64,000 nt of DNA from Sarcophilus harrisii (Eukaryota; Chordata; Mammalia; Dasyuromorphia; Dasyuridae): NCBI RefSeq assembly GCF_902635505.1, contig NC_045428.1, positions 431,187,106 to 431,251,105 on the forward strand. Direction: 5' to 3'. Below the pieces are notes generated by a model. The model did not search any database and was not told where the DNA came from. It saw only the letters and a program-made list of their open reading frames with translations. The translations under genes and the position numbers were made by a program. The first letter of the stretch is position 1. Every line of letters begins with the position of its first letter. This document shows positions 1-12,170 of this stretch, one piece after another.

Positions 1-228
1 GTGTCTGACTCTGGGACCCCATGAATGCAAATAAAGTCCATGGGGTTTTCTTGGCAGATATTGAAGTGGTTTGCCATTTTCTTCTCCAGTGGATTAAGAC
101 AGAGAGAGGGAAAGTGACTTACCCAGAATCACACATCTACTAAATGTCTGAGGTCAGATTTTGAACTCAGGTCTGTCTTCCTGACTCCAGGCCTAGTGCT
201 TTATTCACTTTGCCACCAAGCTACCTCC
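1..228 (-). repeat. MAR1-like tRNA/CORE SINE, cut by window edge
   Basis: Minus-strand copy of a marsupial CORE SINE. Read on the plus strand it shows the RTE/BovB-like tail ('gtgtctgactctgggacccc'), the 'gtggtttgccattttcttct' stretch, the CORE part with 'tttgaactcagg', and the tRNA-derived head at the right ('gccaccaagctacctcc'). Its tail lies outside the window. Confidence 0.85.
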
Positions 229-1794
229 AACTAGCAAGTCCATCTAGTAACTAGTGTTGACCAGTACTTTTAAAATAAGTAACATACTGCTAATCTAATG
301 TTCACAGACTACCCACAATTCACCCCAAAAAAGTCCCTACCCCATTTTGACCATTTCCTACTAAACTGAACACCACAGGGGAGAAAAAGATTGCCAAGCT
401 GTAGCCCAATATAATGATCCATTTGATAGCTCAGATCGGTTACTTAACTGATCATGAGGACCTATCTACCAATCCAATTGATCAATGTCTGCCAGTTATA
501 GTCTTTGGGAGTTCCCTAGGACACTGAGTACTCAATTCACTTCCTAGGATTTCACAGCCAATATGTATCAGTAATTCATTCTGAATCCAGAGTTTCTTAA
601 CTTTGAGGTCAACTCTCTATCCACTTAATGTAACATGCTGCTTTTCTCCAATACAAGTCTTTTAAGATTTCTTCACCAGTTTAGCAATCCTATCACAGTT
701 ATTATAGTACTGTGCCTCATTTTTGTATTCATTTTCTATCACTTGTCTTCATTACCAAGTATTATTTTTATATATTATTTTAAAACTGAAGTTGGTCCTT
801 GAGATTCCTGGATATATACATGGGTCCCTATAAATAACACTTGCTTTTCTTTTTCAGTGGCTTAGTCTTCTGAATTCCATTCATTAGAGCTTTCTTCCTC
901 TGGCCTCACTTCACTTATACAATTTTAGCTATTGCATTAGCCTTTCTTTAGAGTTTGACACATGCTCTCCCCAAATCAAAGCTATGTAACAGACTTGTCT
1001 CAGATTTTATTCCTCTCCTTTTTTTTTTTTTTTTTTAAACATAAACTCTTAAGATGGAGAGATCACTTTTGTTCAAGGTTCCCATCGTTTTTACCCTAGC
1101 AATCAATTTCTCCTTGATGGTAAGAATCTGATTTAAAATAAAATTCCTATTGTTGATTCCTTTACCTTTTGAAGGAGTAAATTATTGTTAAGGAAAGTCA
1201 AGAAATTATTAGCTATTATTTTTTGGCAGAAAATGAATTCCATTAATCCTTTGCATTTTTGACTAGTCAAATAAAGCCTGTCCTTTAGTTGTTTTCTTAG
1301 TCTGAGTTTCTAAATAGAATCTGAGGGTCATTTTCCTTTTTTTTTTTTTTTCTGGAAACCTAGATACATTCAAAATGGATGTACTTAAGGAAAATCCTGG
1401 CCTAGGGATATGACCCAGAAAGAGAATATTTTATTCAGAAAGCTTTAGTTTGATCTAGATTAACATAAATCAGAACATTCAGTTCTGGAAAACTATTAGA
1501 TTCTGGTTCACACAATAAACAAAACAAACAAACCAACCCCCCAAAATGTATTTTGAAATGATTCTTTATGTTATCCTAAAGAACTAGTCTAGTAAATGCA
1601 AAAAACTTTTGACTTTGGCAATAGTGAATCTTGGATCAATGCAATTGGCTCTAAAGAGCTATAAATACAACACACACACATACACACATTTTTTTCTTTT
1701 GGAAATGGGATAAGGGAAATTTGTGTATTACCTAAGATGTGTGTGTGTGTGTGTGTTGTATAAATTCCATGGAATTAATGTTAATTCAGAAACA
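229..1794. other. Mostly unassigned sequence with a MIR scrap and simple repeats
   Basis: No gene or clear young repeat is visible. A degenerate minus-strand MIR scrap lies at about 545-645. Poly-T runs lie at 1018-1037 and about 1337-1352. A CA-rich stretch (about 1666-1688) and a (GT)n run (1738-1757) lie near the right end. Confidence 0.5.
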
Positions 1795-2041
1795 AATGTT
1801 ACTTTATAACAATAATTAATATTTACATAGCATTTTAAGGTTTGTAAAGCACTGTATTTGTGTGATTTCATTTTCTCCTCACAACTCTATAAAGTCGGAG
1901 GTATAAGCCCCATTTTATAAATTAAGAAACTGAGGCCAAAACCCATTTAAGTGACTTAAGTTTATAATTGTCTGAGGTAGGATTTAAATATAGTCATGTC
2001 TTCATGACTCCAAGTCTAGCCCTTTTACCCACTGTGCCAAA
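1795..2041 (-). repeat. MIR/THER1-like SINE
   Basis: Reads as the reverse complement of MIR: a 'tttacatagcattttaaggt' start, 'ccccattttataaatta...gaaactgaggc' in the middle, and a 'tgactccaagtctagccc' to 'cccactgtgcca' end. Heavily diverged. Confidence 0.75.
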
Positions 2042-2079
2042 TATTAAATAAATTCTTTTCCTGGGAAATTTGATTCTTT

Positions 2080-3010
2080 CATTTATTTAACAAATATTTA
2101 CTCAATGTTTGCTATATACAGAGATCACTGTGCTAGGTTCTCTAAGAGAAAGGTACTTTTGTAGGCATACGAAGTACTCATACAACATATATTCATATGG
2201 TATGCTGGTAAATGCAAAAAATGTACACAACACACATATTTAAAGCTGAACATATCATTAACATTTTCTCAATCTTTTCTTTTTTAATCTAGACAATCAA
2301 TAAAATAAGAAAACAAGCTCTGATTTGTATAATTTGCTGATTTCCTAAGTACAAATTCTCACACTGAAAAAATTTAACAACTGGCTCCAGCACACCCCTG
2401 CATATAACTATAACAAACATTATTAATAAGTGCAATAGAAAAGTACAAACAGAGCACCATGTGACATTAGAGAAGAGAAAGTTGTTCCTAATGTGGGAAA
2501 TTTAGGAAGGATTTTTGAGGAAGTTAGCATTTGAATTGGACTTTATCAGATACACAGTAATTTATCATGTGAAGAAGAGTGACAGTTACATCAATGAATA
2601 AGGAAGAGTATTCTGTCAGTGCTAAGAAGGATAGGAAGAAGAAAGAGAGTAGAAGAAGAATTAGCCATTGGGGGCGTATTCAAATAATCCCAAGTGACAA
2701 TGAGGTTTTATGCTAAAGTCCAGGTTGTGGGAATAAAGGAAAAGCGACAGACAGATGTGAGAGCTTTTGTTATAATGTTAAAGATTGCAAGGAAAGAGTC
2801 TAAGAAGAAGAATAAAAGCATTATTGGTTTTATTGTCTAATAATTTGTCAGTGATCCTTGAGAAAGCAGTTTATTTTACAATAGAATTCTGTGATAGAAA
2901 AGGTATCATGAGAGGAGGGAATGATAAAGGAAATGAGAGTCAATGTAAGAGCAAGAAATACACCCACACTTCCTATTGGTCAGGTGAATTGGAGGCAGTG
3001 AAGGGAGGGG
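2080..3010 (-). repeat. Degenerate L2 LINE fragment
   Basis: Starts with the reverse of the L2 3' end ('tttaacaaatatttactcaa', then 'cactgtgctagg') and continues through diverged 3' UTR and probable ORF2 sequence. Only the left 100 bases are convincing; the rest is inferred from scattered blocks. Confidence 0.5.
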
Positions 3011-4149
3011 CCTTCAATGGATAATGAAACAATAGATGTGTCTTCTTCATACATGTAACTATATTGCATTTCAAGCATCATAGAAAGCGCTAGTTAAAAA
3101 GTTTGCAGGTATAAGAAAATTTGCTGAAAATAGAATATGAATTGCATATGGAATGCTCATAATGAAATGAGCTGAGAGATAGAAGAACCTGGGAATTTTT
3201 TTTTTTTTTTTTTTTTTAGCAATAGGTTAAGTTCACAGACATAATTAGTTTTATAGTTTTCACTTTTTATCTTGGAACCTTATGTTTCTCTTTCAAAGTG
3301 TAGTCATGTTATTTGTCTATCATTTTCAAACAAGATCAAGAACATCACAAGTGATCTCTTTAGTTATACATGAACTGGATTTAAATGAGGCAGAATTCCA
3401 CAAAGTTATCAGTCTCAATCTCTCTTCCAAATCTAAAGCCAAGGCAAAAACAAGAATGACTGACATTGACTCAGGATGCAGTGGATGCCCTTGGCATCTT
3501 CTATGTCTGACCAAGCTCTAAGCTTTTCATAGTTCCTGCTTCAGCTGCCTTCTTCGTGGCCATTGGAACAAATGTTTCTCACCTGCTCACTCCACATGGG
3601 GAGTTTTCATATACTTGGTATAGACATCCCCCAACTCACTAATGGGTTTGAGGCCAGTTTGTTACTCTCAATCCTGTTTAAACTTATTTGCAGACAAAAT
3701 TTACCAGAGTGTGGGCACTGCACATTTTACAGCTTCTGGGAGTTACAGGTGAGAGCTGAATGCCAGGTGAAAACTAAAAATGGAGCAGCCCTGCAAAAGA
3801 CTTAGCAGCCTACACATCAGTTACTAGTCTTTCCAGCACATCCCACACAGCCTATAATCATGTAGACACATAGAAAAGAATTTCCTAAGGTTGCTTCAAC
3901 CCTACTCAAAATTTACCTGATTTGCTGGGACTAATGCAAAACTGACCTGATATCCCCAAAGATCTTGAAACTGTGAACTAAGGTGGTCTTTAAATAAAAT
4001 TATTTGCCGCTCCCACCTTTGGCTAGAACCTAATTGGACTCCAGAAGCAGAGAGATGAACTATAGGATCAATGGATATTTGTGTTAGCTACTTTCTCTTC
4101 CAAATCAAACTTGACTTTCCCATGAAGTCCTGAGATCACCTGTCTCTTT
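3011..4149. other. Unassigned sequence
   Basis: No recognisable gene or repeat apart from a T run at about 3198-3218. Open frames here reach only about 80 codons and show no recognised domain. Confidence 0.4.
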
Positions 4150-5480
4150 TGTACATTCACATCAGGCAACAAACATCATATTGATTAGAAAGAAAAACAA
4201 GTCATTGTAGGAATTGCCCAAGTGTACTTTTCCCTTTACTAAAGATTGTTACATGATTTAGGATTTAGGTTCAATATTTAAAAACAAAATAACGAGTTTG
4301 CATGACATTATAAGCAAATGCTCTTCCCCGTCCCCCCTTTAAATTGAATATTGGAGAAATAAACCATTGGGAACTAAAGGCAAAGAAAACCCTAAATGAA
4401 AGTGGTCACTTTAATTTGAAATGAAAAGCAAACATTAACAAAAGAACCAAGTCTAACTCAGACCATCCACTCCAATGCCTTTCATTAACCAACCATTCAG
4501 AAGAGGTTACCGAAAAAAAGGAGGAAAGGGACCATTTGTTTTATAATTTGCTTAAAGGCAAGGTAATTAAACTTTGTAATTTCCTTCTGTAGTCCTTAGA
4601 CTTACCAAGGAGTTTATATGCACACATAATATATCAGTCTCTGAATAACTCATTATGAGAAGCATTTAGAATGAAAAGATTTTCTTTCTGTCTTTTATCT
4701 TTAGTTTACTAATTCAATCATCCAGAAAATAGCAATTTTCTGTTAGAAGTGTCTCGCAGTACCTTGGAATAGAATTGCAGGAAGAATTTAAGTGTGCCCT
4801 CTGAAAGAATCCTTGACTGTTTCTCAGGAAGGTCATTTTGCTTGTTCAGAAAAAAAAAATGAAAATGATATGTTTGTCTGCATTGCGGATAAGCATAAAA
4901 TTGGTTGGTCACATGGCTTTCCCCCTGAGGAGCCAAAAGGCAGCGAGATTATGTGACTGTATTGTGAATATATACACGATGGCCATCAGTTACATCTGAA
5001 ACAGAGCCATGCACATGTCCGAGGTAAAAAAGGAAAGGGCCCTCAAAGGGAATGTTCAGTTTTTCATCTGACTCTAGAAGCAAATTTGCAGTGTGTGCCC
5101 AGCAAACAGAAAAGGCTGGAAGGTTTATTTAAATTGGACCAGTGCACTGAGGAACTTAGAAAACATTGGAATTCAGACATGCCCTTACAAAGCATTCAGA
5201 AAAGTCAGGTGCTGGCTTTTTCCTTAGTTTTGCTGCCTTTTGTCTTGGGTTATGCAGACCAATCTTTACAGAAAGTATACTCTTAGCAGACCTCAGATTG
5301 TCAGAGTGTTGAATATTCTGTGACACAGGCTGCATGTATTCTGTGACAAAGGGGAGATGTTGGACCAAAACTTATAGTTCTGTTTCATGAGCCTCGCTGA
5401 GAGTGACTTTTATGAAATGCCAGTCTCGAGGACATTCCCATGGGGATTGGAGAAAGCTTCAAAGTGAGAGTGCTTTTGGA
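4150..5480. other. Repeat-free AT-rich island
   Basis: About 1.3 kb without any SINE, L2 or MIR signature, unusual for this window, where repeats recur every few hundred bases. It is rich in TAAT/ATTA words typical of homeodomain-type sites. No open frame with a recognisable product is present. It may be a conserved non-coding element, but that is inference from the absence of repeats. Confidence 0.4.
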
Positions 5481-5659
5481 CTTTTCGTCAAATGAGATCA
5501 TATGTGAAGAGTAATGTATACACTTTAAATACCTCACAAATGTTAGTTATTATTAACATCATTCATTTCTTTCCCCTCATCCTCAACATCTCTGAGATAG
5601 ACTCAGGGGATGTATATTTTAATAGAAAAATAAATGGAGTGATGTTCAAGAGGGAATCC

Positions 5660-5890
5660 GTTTTAGTTTGGGTTCTCCCTCCACTTTACTGAATGATCTC
5701 ACGTAAATCACTTAACCTTTCTACTTTAGTTTCTTCCTCTATAAAAAGGGGATGATCATAACTTTCCTGGGGATTTCTCATGGATGTTAAGTGTATCAAA
5801 ATTATATTAAAATGATAGTAAAAATAACTAACATGGCATTTACTATATGTGAAAGTGCTTTGAAAATTGTGAAGCATTATCTAAATTCAA
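5660..5890 (+). repeat. MIR-like SINE
   Basis: Plus-strand MIR text: a diverged 'gtaaatcacttaacctttct', 'agtttcttcctctataaaaa', then 'ggatgatcataactttcctg'. The head is missing or too decayed. Confidence 0.6.
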
Positions 5891-5954
5891 GTTAGCTAGA
5901 TATGATGGTATTATTACTCACTCCAAGTTCAACATACATGTATTAAGCACCTAG

Positions 5955-6186
5955 CATATGACAACAACAATAATAATACAATTTGCATAAGGTCTATTAC
6001 ATGGCAGGCACTGTGCTAAGCAATTTACAAATAAATATCTCATTTGATCTTCACACGAAAGTACTGTTATTCTCATTTTACAGATGAGGAAACTGAGGCA
6101 GGCAGAAGTTAAGCAGTTAATAAGAATCAGAGGTTGGATTTGAATTCAAGTCTCCTTGACTTCAAGTCCCATATTCATTATGCCAA
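5955..6186 (-). repeat. MIR/THER1-like SINE
   Basis: Reverse-orientation MIR with 'ggcaggcactgtgctaagca', 'cattttacagatgaggaaac', 'tgaggcaggcagaagttaag' and a closing 'attatgcca'. Confidence 0.8.
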
Positions 6187-6237
6187 ATAGTTATATATAT
6201 AATGAACTGTGTTATGCTTTGCAAATGAAAAGATCAA

Positions 6238-6386
6238 AGGATCACATAAGGAGAGCTAGAAGAGACCCTTTATAGGTCACTGGGTCCAACACCCTCATTT
6301 AAAAAGAAGTAGAGAGGGCTTAAGTGATTTGCCAAAATGCTATGGCATTTGAACACAGATTTCCACACTCCAGAGTTTAATCTCCT
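6238..6386 (-). repeat. MIR-family fragment
   Basis: Begins 'ggatcacataaggagagcta', a diverged form of 'agagctagaagagacc...ggtcatc.agtccaac', and runs through a decayed CORE to 'tttccacactccagag'. Confidence 0.6.
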
Positions 6387-6429
6387 AAAGAAGAAAGACA
6401 AATTCACAGATAACAATAATATATATATT

Positions 6430-6700
6430 ATAATACATGCATGGATAAGGTTTAAGCAGAATAATATGAGAAATTTGAAAATTATAAGGTCATTTTTAGT
6501 TTGGTAGAATAGAGAGCCTTCATAATGGGGGCAATCCCTAAATTGATCTTGTAAAAAGAAAGAATTTCAGTAGATGGCTAAGGAGAAACAGCTCCAGGCT
6601 TAAAGAATAACATGTGAACAAAATCATAGAGGTAGCAAAAGTTAGGACAGGATGTAGAAATAACAAATAGTCTGCTTTGCCTATAATATGTAGGTGCGTA
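6430..6700 (-). repeat. Probable L2 fragment
   Basis: Diverged purine-rich sequence resembling the L2 3' UTR in reverse. Weak evidence without an alignment. Confidence 0.3.
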
Positions 6701-6717
6701 AGAAAAATCATTTATTA

Positions 6718-7133
6718 TTATTTCTGTCATCATTTATTGTGACAATTCACATTTGTGTAGCACTTTAAGATTTGTAGAGACTTTTTTTTTTAGAAGTTAT
6801 TATGTTTTGAAGAAATTGAGATCCAGATAAGTTAAGTGATTTGCCCAAAGCACACAGCTAATGGACCTATAATTAGGTAATATAGTGGATCGAATGATGG
6901 ACTTGGAATCAGGAAGACTCAACTTTATGAGTTTAAATCTGGCCTCAGATACTTACTACCTATATAATTCTTGGCAAGCCACTCCATTATTTTTGCCAAG
7001 GAACCGCCCCCCCACCAAAAGATCACAAAGAGTTAAGATGACTAAAAACAAAAACCCAAGGTAGGATTTGAAGCCTAATCTTCCACTATTCCAAATTTCA
7101 CATACTATGTATTTTATTCTATGCCATACTGCT
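6718..7133 (-). repeat. MIR-like SINE split by a MAR1-like SINE
   Basis: The left part (6718-6862) has 'gcactttaagatttgtagag' and 'gagatccagataagttaagt'. The right part (about 7053-7133) carries 'aaggtaggatttgaagccta' and ends 'tgccatactgctttt'. A MAR1-like SINE separates them. Confidence 0.65.
6868..7052 (+). repeat. MAR1-like SINE nested in MIR
   Basis: Plus orientation: head 'atagtggatcgaatgatgga', then 'gagtttaaatctggcctcag' and a tail 'gatcacaaagagttaagatg'. The middle is shortened by a deletion around the 'aactggagaagg' region. Confidence 0.7.
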
Positions 7134-7134
7134 T

Positions 7135-7400
7135 TTATAGTATGTCAAGTAGTATTTGGTAAGGCTAAAATTATAGTTTAGAGCCAAATTGTAGGGAAGC
7201 TTAAACATCAGACTATTTTATTCACTAAGCAATGGGGAAATCAATGAAAATTTTTGAATGGAAGTAGGAGTGGTGACATTATCAGACTTCTACATTAGGA
7301 AGATTGGTTGGTCAAAATTGTGATACATAAATTAGAGAAGGGAGAGAATTAGAGCCATGAAGACCAGTAATAACCATGGGAATTGAAAAAGGTTGAAAGG
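7135..7400 (-). repeat. L2 ORF2 fragment
   Basis: Diverged match to the reverse of the L2 ORF2 end: 'caatggggaaatcaatgaaa', 'gtggtgacattatcagactt', 'taggaagattggttgg'. Confidence 0.55.
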
Positions 7401-7579
7401 GAATCCTTATTAAAGAAGTCATTAAATTCATATATATTTATTAAGTACCTACTATCAACAAGGTATTGTAATTTGACTAGCCAAGTTGAAAAAATGAACC
7501 TCAAGAACCCTGAAAAATAGAGCTTTCCATTGAACTAAAACTATGGTTCTTAGGAATACTTGCATTATTTTTGTTGCAG

Positions 7580-7735
7580 TTAATTCATACTTCAGTTCTC
7601 AGCTCTGACCATGACCTTTTAGCAGGTTACTTTGGCTCTATGATTCTTAGTTATCTCACTTGTAAGTGAAGAGCTTGTAATTGATGACTTTTAAGATTGC
7701 TTCTAGGTCTAAACTCTATGATCCTACTTTATAAG
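7580..7735 (+). repeat. MIR-like SINE fragment
   Basis: Plus-strand MIR text ending 'attgcttctaggtctaaact' and 'ctatgatccta', the usual right end of this MIR variant. Confidence 0.6.
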
Positions 7736-7825
7736 ATAATGGGCAGTATATTTCTTGGGGAACCTTTACATTCTTTTAACTTTTCTGGTCCTTGGTGCCT
7801 TCATTGGTGAAATGGAAGTTACACT

Positions 7826-8055
7826 TATTGTTATTTAGTCATGTCTGACTGCACCCTATTTAGGGTTATCACCTTGGAAAAGATTGCACAGTGGTATGCC
7901 ATTTTATACCTCATTTTACAGATAAGGAAACTGAGGCAGAGTTAAATGACTTCCCCACAGTCACACAAAAGGTGTCTAAGATCAAATTTTAACTCAGGAA
8001 GATAAGTCTTTCTGACTTCAGGTCCAGCACTCTATCTACTATATCTAGCTGTCCC
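7826..8055 (-). repeat. MAR1-like SINE
   Basis: Near full-length minus copy: tail 'ttagtcatgtctgactgcac', CORE 'acagataaggaaactgaggc', head end 'ctctatctactatatctagctg'-like. Several substitutions from the other copies. Confidence 0.85.
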
Positions 8056-8407
8056 TGAGATGTACTAGAATCTCTGCATCCAAGAAGGTGCCTCCTAAAT
8101 TTAAAATCTAGAAAAAAAACAGAAGCATTTATTGGACTCTGTTGAACAAATCCATCACCTTAAGAGACATTCTCCACAACCAATTGAATATGTAACTCTT
8201 TAGATAGATCTTCCATCCTTCTTGACCTTTAGGAAACTAGATGGGAAATGGTAACCCCTTCATCAGCTTTATCCGGCTGCCCAAGCAAATTCATTATTCC
8301 CAAGGGTGATTAGAAGCAAGAATGCAAAAGCTTAGCTAATCATATCCTTGATTCACTTCCAGGAGGAACCCCGAATCTACTACAGGGGATTAATTCTATT
8401 AAATAAT

Positions 8408-8518
8408 GTAGCAACTTAAGATAGGGACTGCTTTCCATGAATTTTTGTTTCCTTAGAGACTGGAACAATGTTTTGCATATCAGCAGGCACTTAACAAATT
8501 GTTGTTGCATTGGATTAG
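8408..8518 (+). repeat. L2 3' end
   Basis: Contains 'atagggactgctttccatga' and 'gcaggcacttaacaaattgt', the typical L2 terminal region. Confidence 0.65.
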
Positions 8519-9031
8519 ACTGCATTAGAGTTTGACTAAACAGGGCCAGAGGAAATCACCAAAGCAATTATCTACAATATCTTTAAACTATGACAATGAC
8601 ATTGGTTCTCAACACAGAGATGGATTCAGGAAGTTCCCCAAATCTGGTCTGAAATAAGACCTATGTTTCTGGTATCTGCTTTCTGCTTCTACCATTTAGC
8701 CATAAGTCCATTTTGATTATTTATAGAAGTACAATATTTTTTTTTTTCTGATGGAAAATATGATCAGAAGAATTAGAAGGCCTAAAGAATAGTGAACAAA
8801 CTTCAAGAAAGAACTACTCTCACTCCTTCAGTATAGTAAAAAATCTAATACTGATTTAAAGGAAACATATGTTTAAAACATTTTCTCTCAAAGAAAACAG
8901 CAAAAACACTGTTGACCACGTCACCAGGTCCAACAGTTAGTTTATTTCCTGAAAAAATGTTGGCCATTCTAATCTTGGGATCAGTGAATATAACAAATAT
9001 ATCTTTTCTTTCTGGTTTGTATAATAAAATT
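8519..9031. other. Unassigned sequence
   Basis: No gene or repeat recognised apart from a short T run. Confidence 0.4.
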
Positions 9032-9586
9032 ATTGAATTCAGGATTTTTTTTAATTATAGTTTTTTATTGACATAACATATGCATAAGTAATTTTTTACA
9101 ACATTGTCCCTTGCACTCACTTCTGTTCCAACTTTTCCCTTCCCTCCCTTCATCCCTTCTCCTAGATGGCAGGCAGTCTAATACATGTTAAACATGTTAA
9201 AGTATACCCTAGATACAACATATGTGTGCAGATTCGTATAGTTCTCTTGTTGCACAAGAAGAATTGGATTCAGAAGGTAAAAATAACCTGGGAAGAAAAA
9301 CAAAAATGCAAGTAGTCCACATTCATTTCCCAGTGTTCCTTCTCTGGATGTAGCTAATTCTGTCCATCAATTGGAACTGAGTTAGATCTTCTCTTTGTCA
9401 AAGATATCCACTTCCATCAGATTACATCCTCGTACAGTATTGTTATTGAGGTATATAATGATCTCCTGGTTCTGCTTATTTCACTTAGCATCAGTTCATG
9501 TTAGTCTCTCCAGACCTCTCTGTATTCATTCTGTTGGTCATTTCTTACAGTACAATAATATTCTATAACATTGAATTCAGGATTTT
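9032..9586 (-). mobile_element. 5'-truncated L1 3' end with 17-base TSD
   Basis: The body, 9049-9569, is the 3' end of a marsupial L1 in reverse. It begins with a T run (the poly-A tail of the minus strand) and ends in sequence like 'cttcacttagcatcagttca' and 'gtacaataatattctataac'. An exact 17-base direct repeat, attgaattcaggatttt, flanks it at 9032-9048 and 9570-9586. About 520 bases were inserted. Truncation, tail and TSD together are the standard marks of L1 target-primed reverse transcription. No intact ORF remains. Confidence 0.9.
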
Positions 9587-10548
9587 AAAGAAATCTCTTT
9601 GCATTCACAGAGATAATTTTTATTTTCATAGAATTTCCTTTTCTTTCACATTATACTTTTTACTTTCAAAGTATTTTGGAAACACCAATTGTAAAATACT
9701 ATGTTCGTTTACTCTGATTTTATTTTCTGAGGTCATCATTCAAATTCTATTTAGCAGTTATAAATACATATATGTGTGTGTGTGTGTGCACATATAGATG
9801 TGTCTTAGCAATTTATATGTACATATATTTCTATATAGAAAAGTTGGCTTAAAAAGGTTACATATTGGGTAAATAGAAAGAGAGAGAGTAAAAAGTAGCC
9901 TTGGAAGATATTCTTTAAACTTATTCATGTACTTTGCCTGTCCACTCTTAGAAATACAAGGCAAGTAGGAATTCACAATGCCTAACTTTCAAGAGTACTA
10001 TATGAGTAACAAAAGCATTTATCCTAAAGCTTTTCTTAGAATCACTTACAAATATAACCTATCAACCTAATGTATTTCAAATGGGGAGGAGATAGCTGTG
10101 ACAGATTGGACAAAGACAGAGCTTGTCAATAGGGCAATAGACAAAGCTATTAGATGTGATAGCATCCTTTGGCCTAATTTATTCCAGTACACTGCAGCAC
10201 TTTGCTTCTTCCAAAGCAGAGCCATACTATTCCTAACTATGATAATATGCCTCATTACAAGGTTTAACTTCATTTAAAAGGAGTCATTCCAGGACTAGAG
10301 CAATTTCAGGAGGTCTAAAAAAAGGCATTGGGTGTATGTATTATAACATGCCATTAATTCACTTCTTTGTTCTAGTTCTGTTGAACTTTAAAGCATGCTA
10401 AAAAGCATGCAGAGTTATTATGTAGGAATTGCATAAGACTTCACCACAGCTGAGTACTTGAGAGCTTAATTGCAGAACTGACTGGAAACAGATTCCTTCA
10501 GGTCTTGTGATTTTATGAAATCTTGGATGAAAAGAAGATCGAAGTTTT
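9587..10548. other. Mostly unique sequence
   Basis: After a (GT)n stretch at about 9771-9789, positions 9950-10540 show no repeat signature. A direct repeat of 'aagcatgc' lies near 10392-10411. No coding frame has a recognised product. Confidence 0.4.
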
Positions 10549-10640
10549 TAGGTATGTGTGTGTTTGTGTGTGTGTGCGTGCACGTGCGCTCATGCCCATG
10601 CATGCCCATGCATACATGCTCATTCATGCATATGTACTTA
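10549..10640. repeat. Alternating purine-pyrimidine tract
   Basis: A (GT)n-like run followed by GCGTGCACGTGCGC and repeated 'catgcccatgcatgcccatg' units. Nearly every step alternates purine and pyrimidine, so it is a Z-DNA candidate. Confidence 0.8.
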
Positions 10641-10694
10641 AGGATTATCATAGTGAACAATAATATTTTCTATTTCTTAATTCAGTTCACCAAT

Positions 10695-10860
10695 TTAACT
10701 AACATATTAGTGCACAATGAATGCAAAGCACTGTCCTAGGTACTGAGAAACACAGAGAAAAGTTAGGTAAAACATTTTTCCTGCCTTCAGAGAGATTACA
10801 GATTCCTAGGGAGAAGTAAGGTACTATTCTCATAACTATAATACAAAATCCTTCAAGATT
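10695..10860 (-). repeat. L2 3' end fragment
   Basis: Reverse L2 terminus: 'gcaaagcactgtcctaggta', then 'tgccttcagagagattacag'. Confidence 0.55.
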
Positions 10861-11159
10861 TCCATGATTTTCCCGGTTCACATCTCACAATCCCTCTGTG
10901 CCTTGGTAGGTTGTCTTTGGGAGTTTATATGTAAGTAAAAAATTAGACATTCTCCATGCAACCTGGTGATGAATATTTCCAAACTTAGTTAAACTTGTCT
11001 TGAACTATAGACTTAAAACTGGATTTTTATGTGAAATTTTTCTTGCTTTAGATGGAAATAGCCATCATGGGCACACTTTAGTTAAAGTCAAGAGCAGAAT
11101 CAAACCTAAATCACAATTATAGCCTATGCAATGTGACTATATTTATCTATAATGAATCA

Positions 11160-11360
11160 TATTTATATATGTCATAGACTTAGACATAAGTCATATACTT
11201 AGAGGTCATCTAGTTAACCTCCCCCCTTTTTCAGATAAGGAAACTGAGGCCCAGAGTGATGAAGTGATTTACCCAATGCCATGCAGGTAATAAATAGAAA
11301 AATCAGAATTTGAATGCAAGTTCTTTAATCTCAAAATCTGATATTCTGTGTCATTGCACA
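11160..11360 (-). repeat. MIR-like SINE fragment
   Basis: Clear 'ttcagataaggaaactgagg' and 'agagtgatgaagtgatttac', with a 'gaggtcatctagttaacctc' left part. Confidence 0.7.
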
Positions 11361-11944
11361 GCTCTGCATCTTCTGATTACAAGCCCAATAACACTTTTTC
11401 TACAACTCCATGCTGTATGTTGAAATGAAAGCTTTCTTTAAGAAGAATTGCAATGCTCTGGATATGGCAAATAATGAGCAATTTGACCAAAAAATGAACT
11501 TGCCTATATTTCAATAAAGAGGGAATGTTACTAATGTAGGAATCATTTCTGATATCACTGTGTTGTTAGATTATTTAAAACAATGGTTAAAATCATTATT
11601 AAAATGGAAAGAAAGGATAAAGATGAAAAAACAATATATTCAGTTACAGAAATTGCAACCTAAACCCTTAAAACAAACTAGTGATGATGAAAAATGGGAG
11701 ATGGATAAAGGAAAAAACTTTTATAGTTATTGCCACTATGACCTATGTTTTACAGAAATAAAAATCACCAAAGCAAAGAGGCCAAAAGAATCTGGAAACC
11801 ACATCACCTAGAAAACATTTAATCATTTCTCCAGGGAGAAAGATGATTTAAGCAAGTGGTTATAAATTTATTTGTAGTATAAATTTAATTTTATAATGTC
11901 TTGGTGAAGGATAGTTGGGCATTATTAGAATCAGCATCTTATAA
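11361..11944. other. Unassigned AT-rich sequence
   Basis: Holds an 83-codon lysine-rich open frame (11560-11811, +) without a convincing family match. No other structure seen. Confidence 0.35.
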
Positions 11945-12170
11945 AATAGGCAGCTTATGTAGACACAATGTATATAGAGCAGTGGGCCTGGAGTCAGGAG
12001 TCTTAGGGAACCAATGACGGTTTTTGAACAGAGAAAAGATCAAAATACTGTTTTAAGTAGATTAATCCAGGACTGATATGTAAGGGGAATAGGAGTACCA
12101 GGGATAATGACAGCAAAAATAGAAAAGATATGATGATACACACACAAAAAAAAAAGATTTTAAAGAAATA
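11945..12170. repeat. SINE head scrap next to L2 scrap
   Basis: 11945-12005 carries a tRNA-SINE head in plus orientation ('gggcctggagtcaggag'). 12005-12120 resembles reverse L2 ORF2 ('aatccaggactgatatgtaa'). Both are short and diverged. Confidence 0.5.

Noticed and set aside
11560-11811. Lysine-rich 83-codon frame considered as a retroviral-type fossil
   Set aside because: The resemblance is faint and rests on composition only; no flanking LTR or other part was found.
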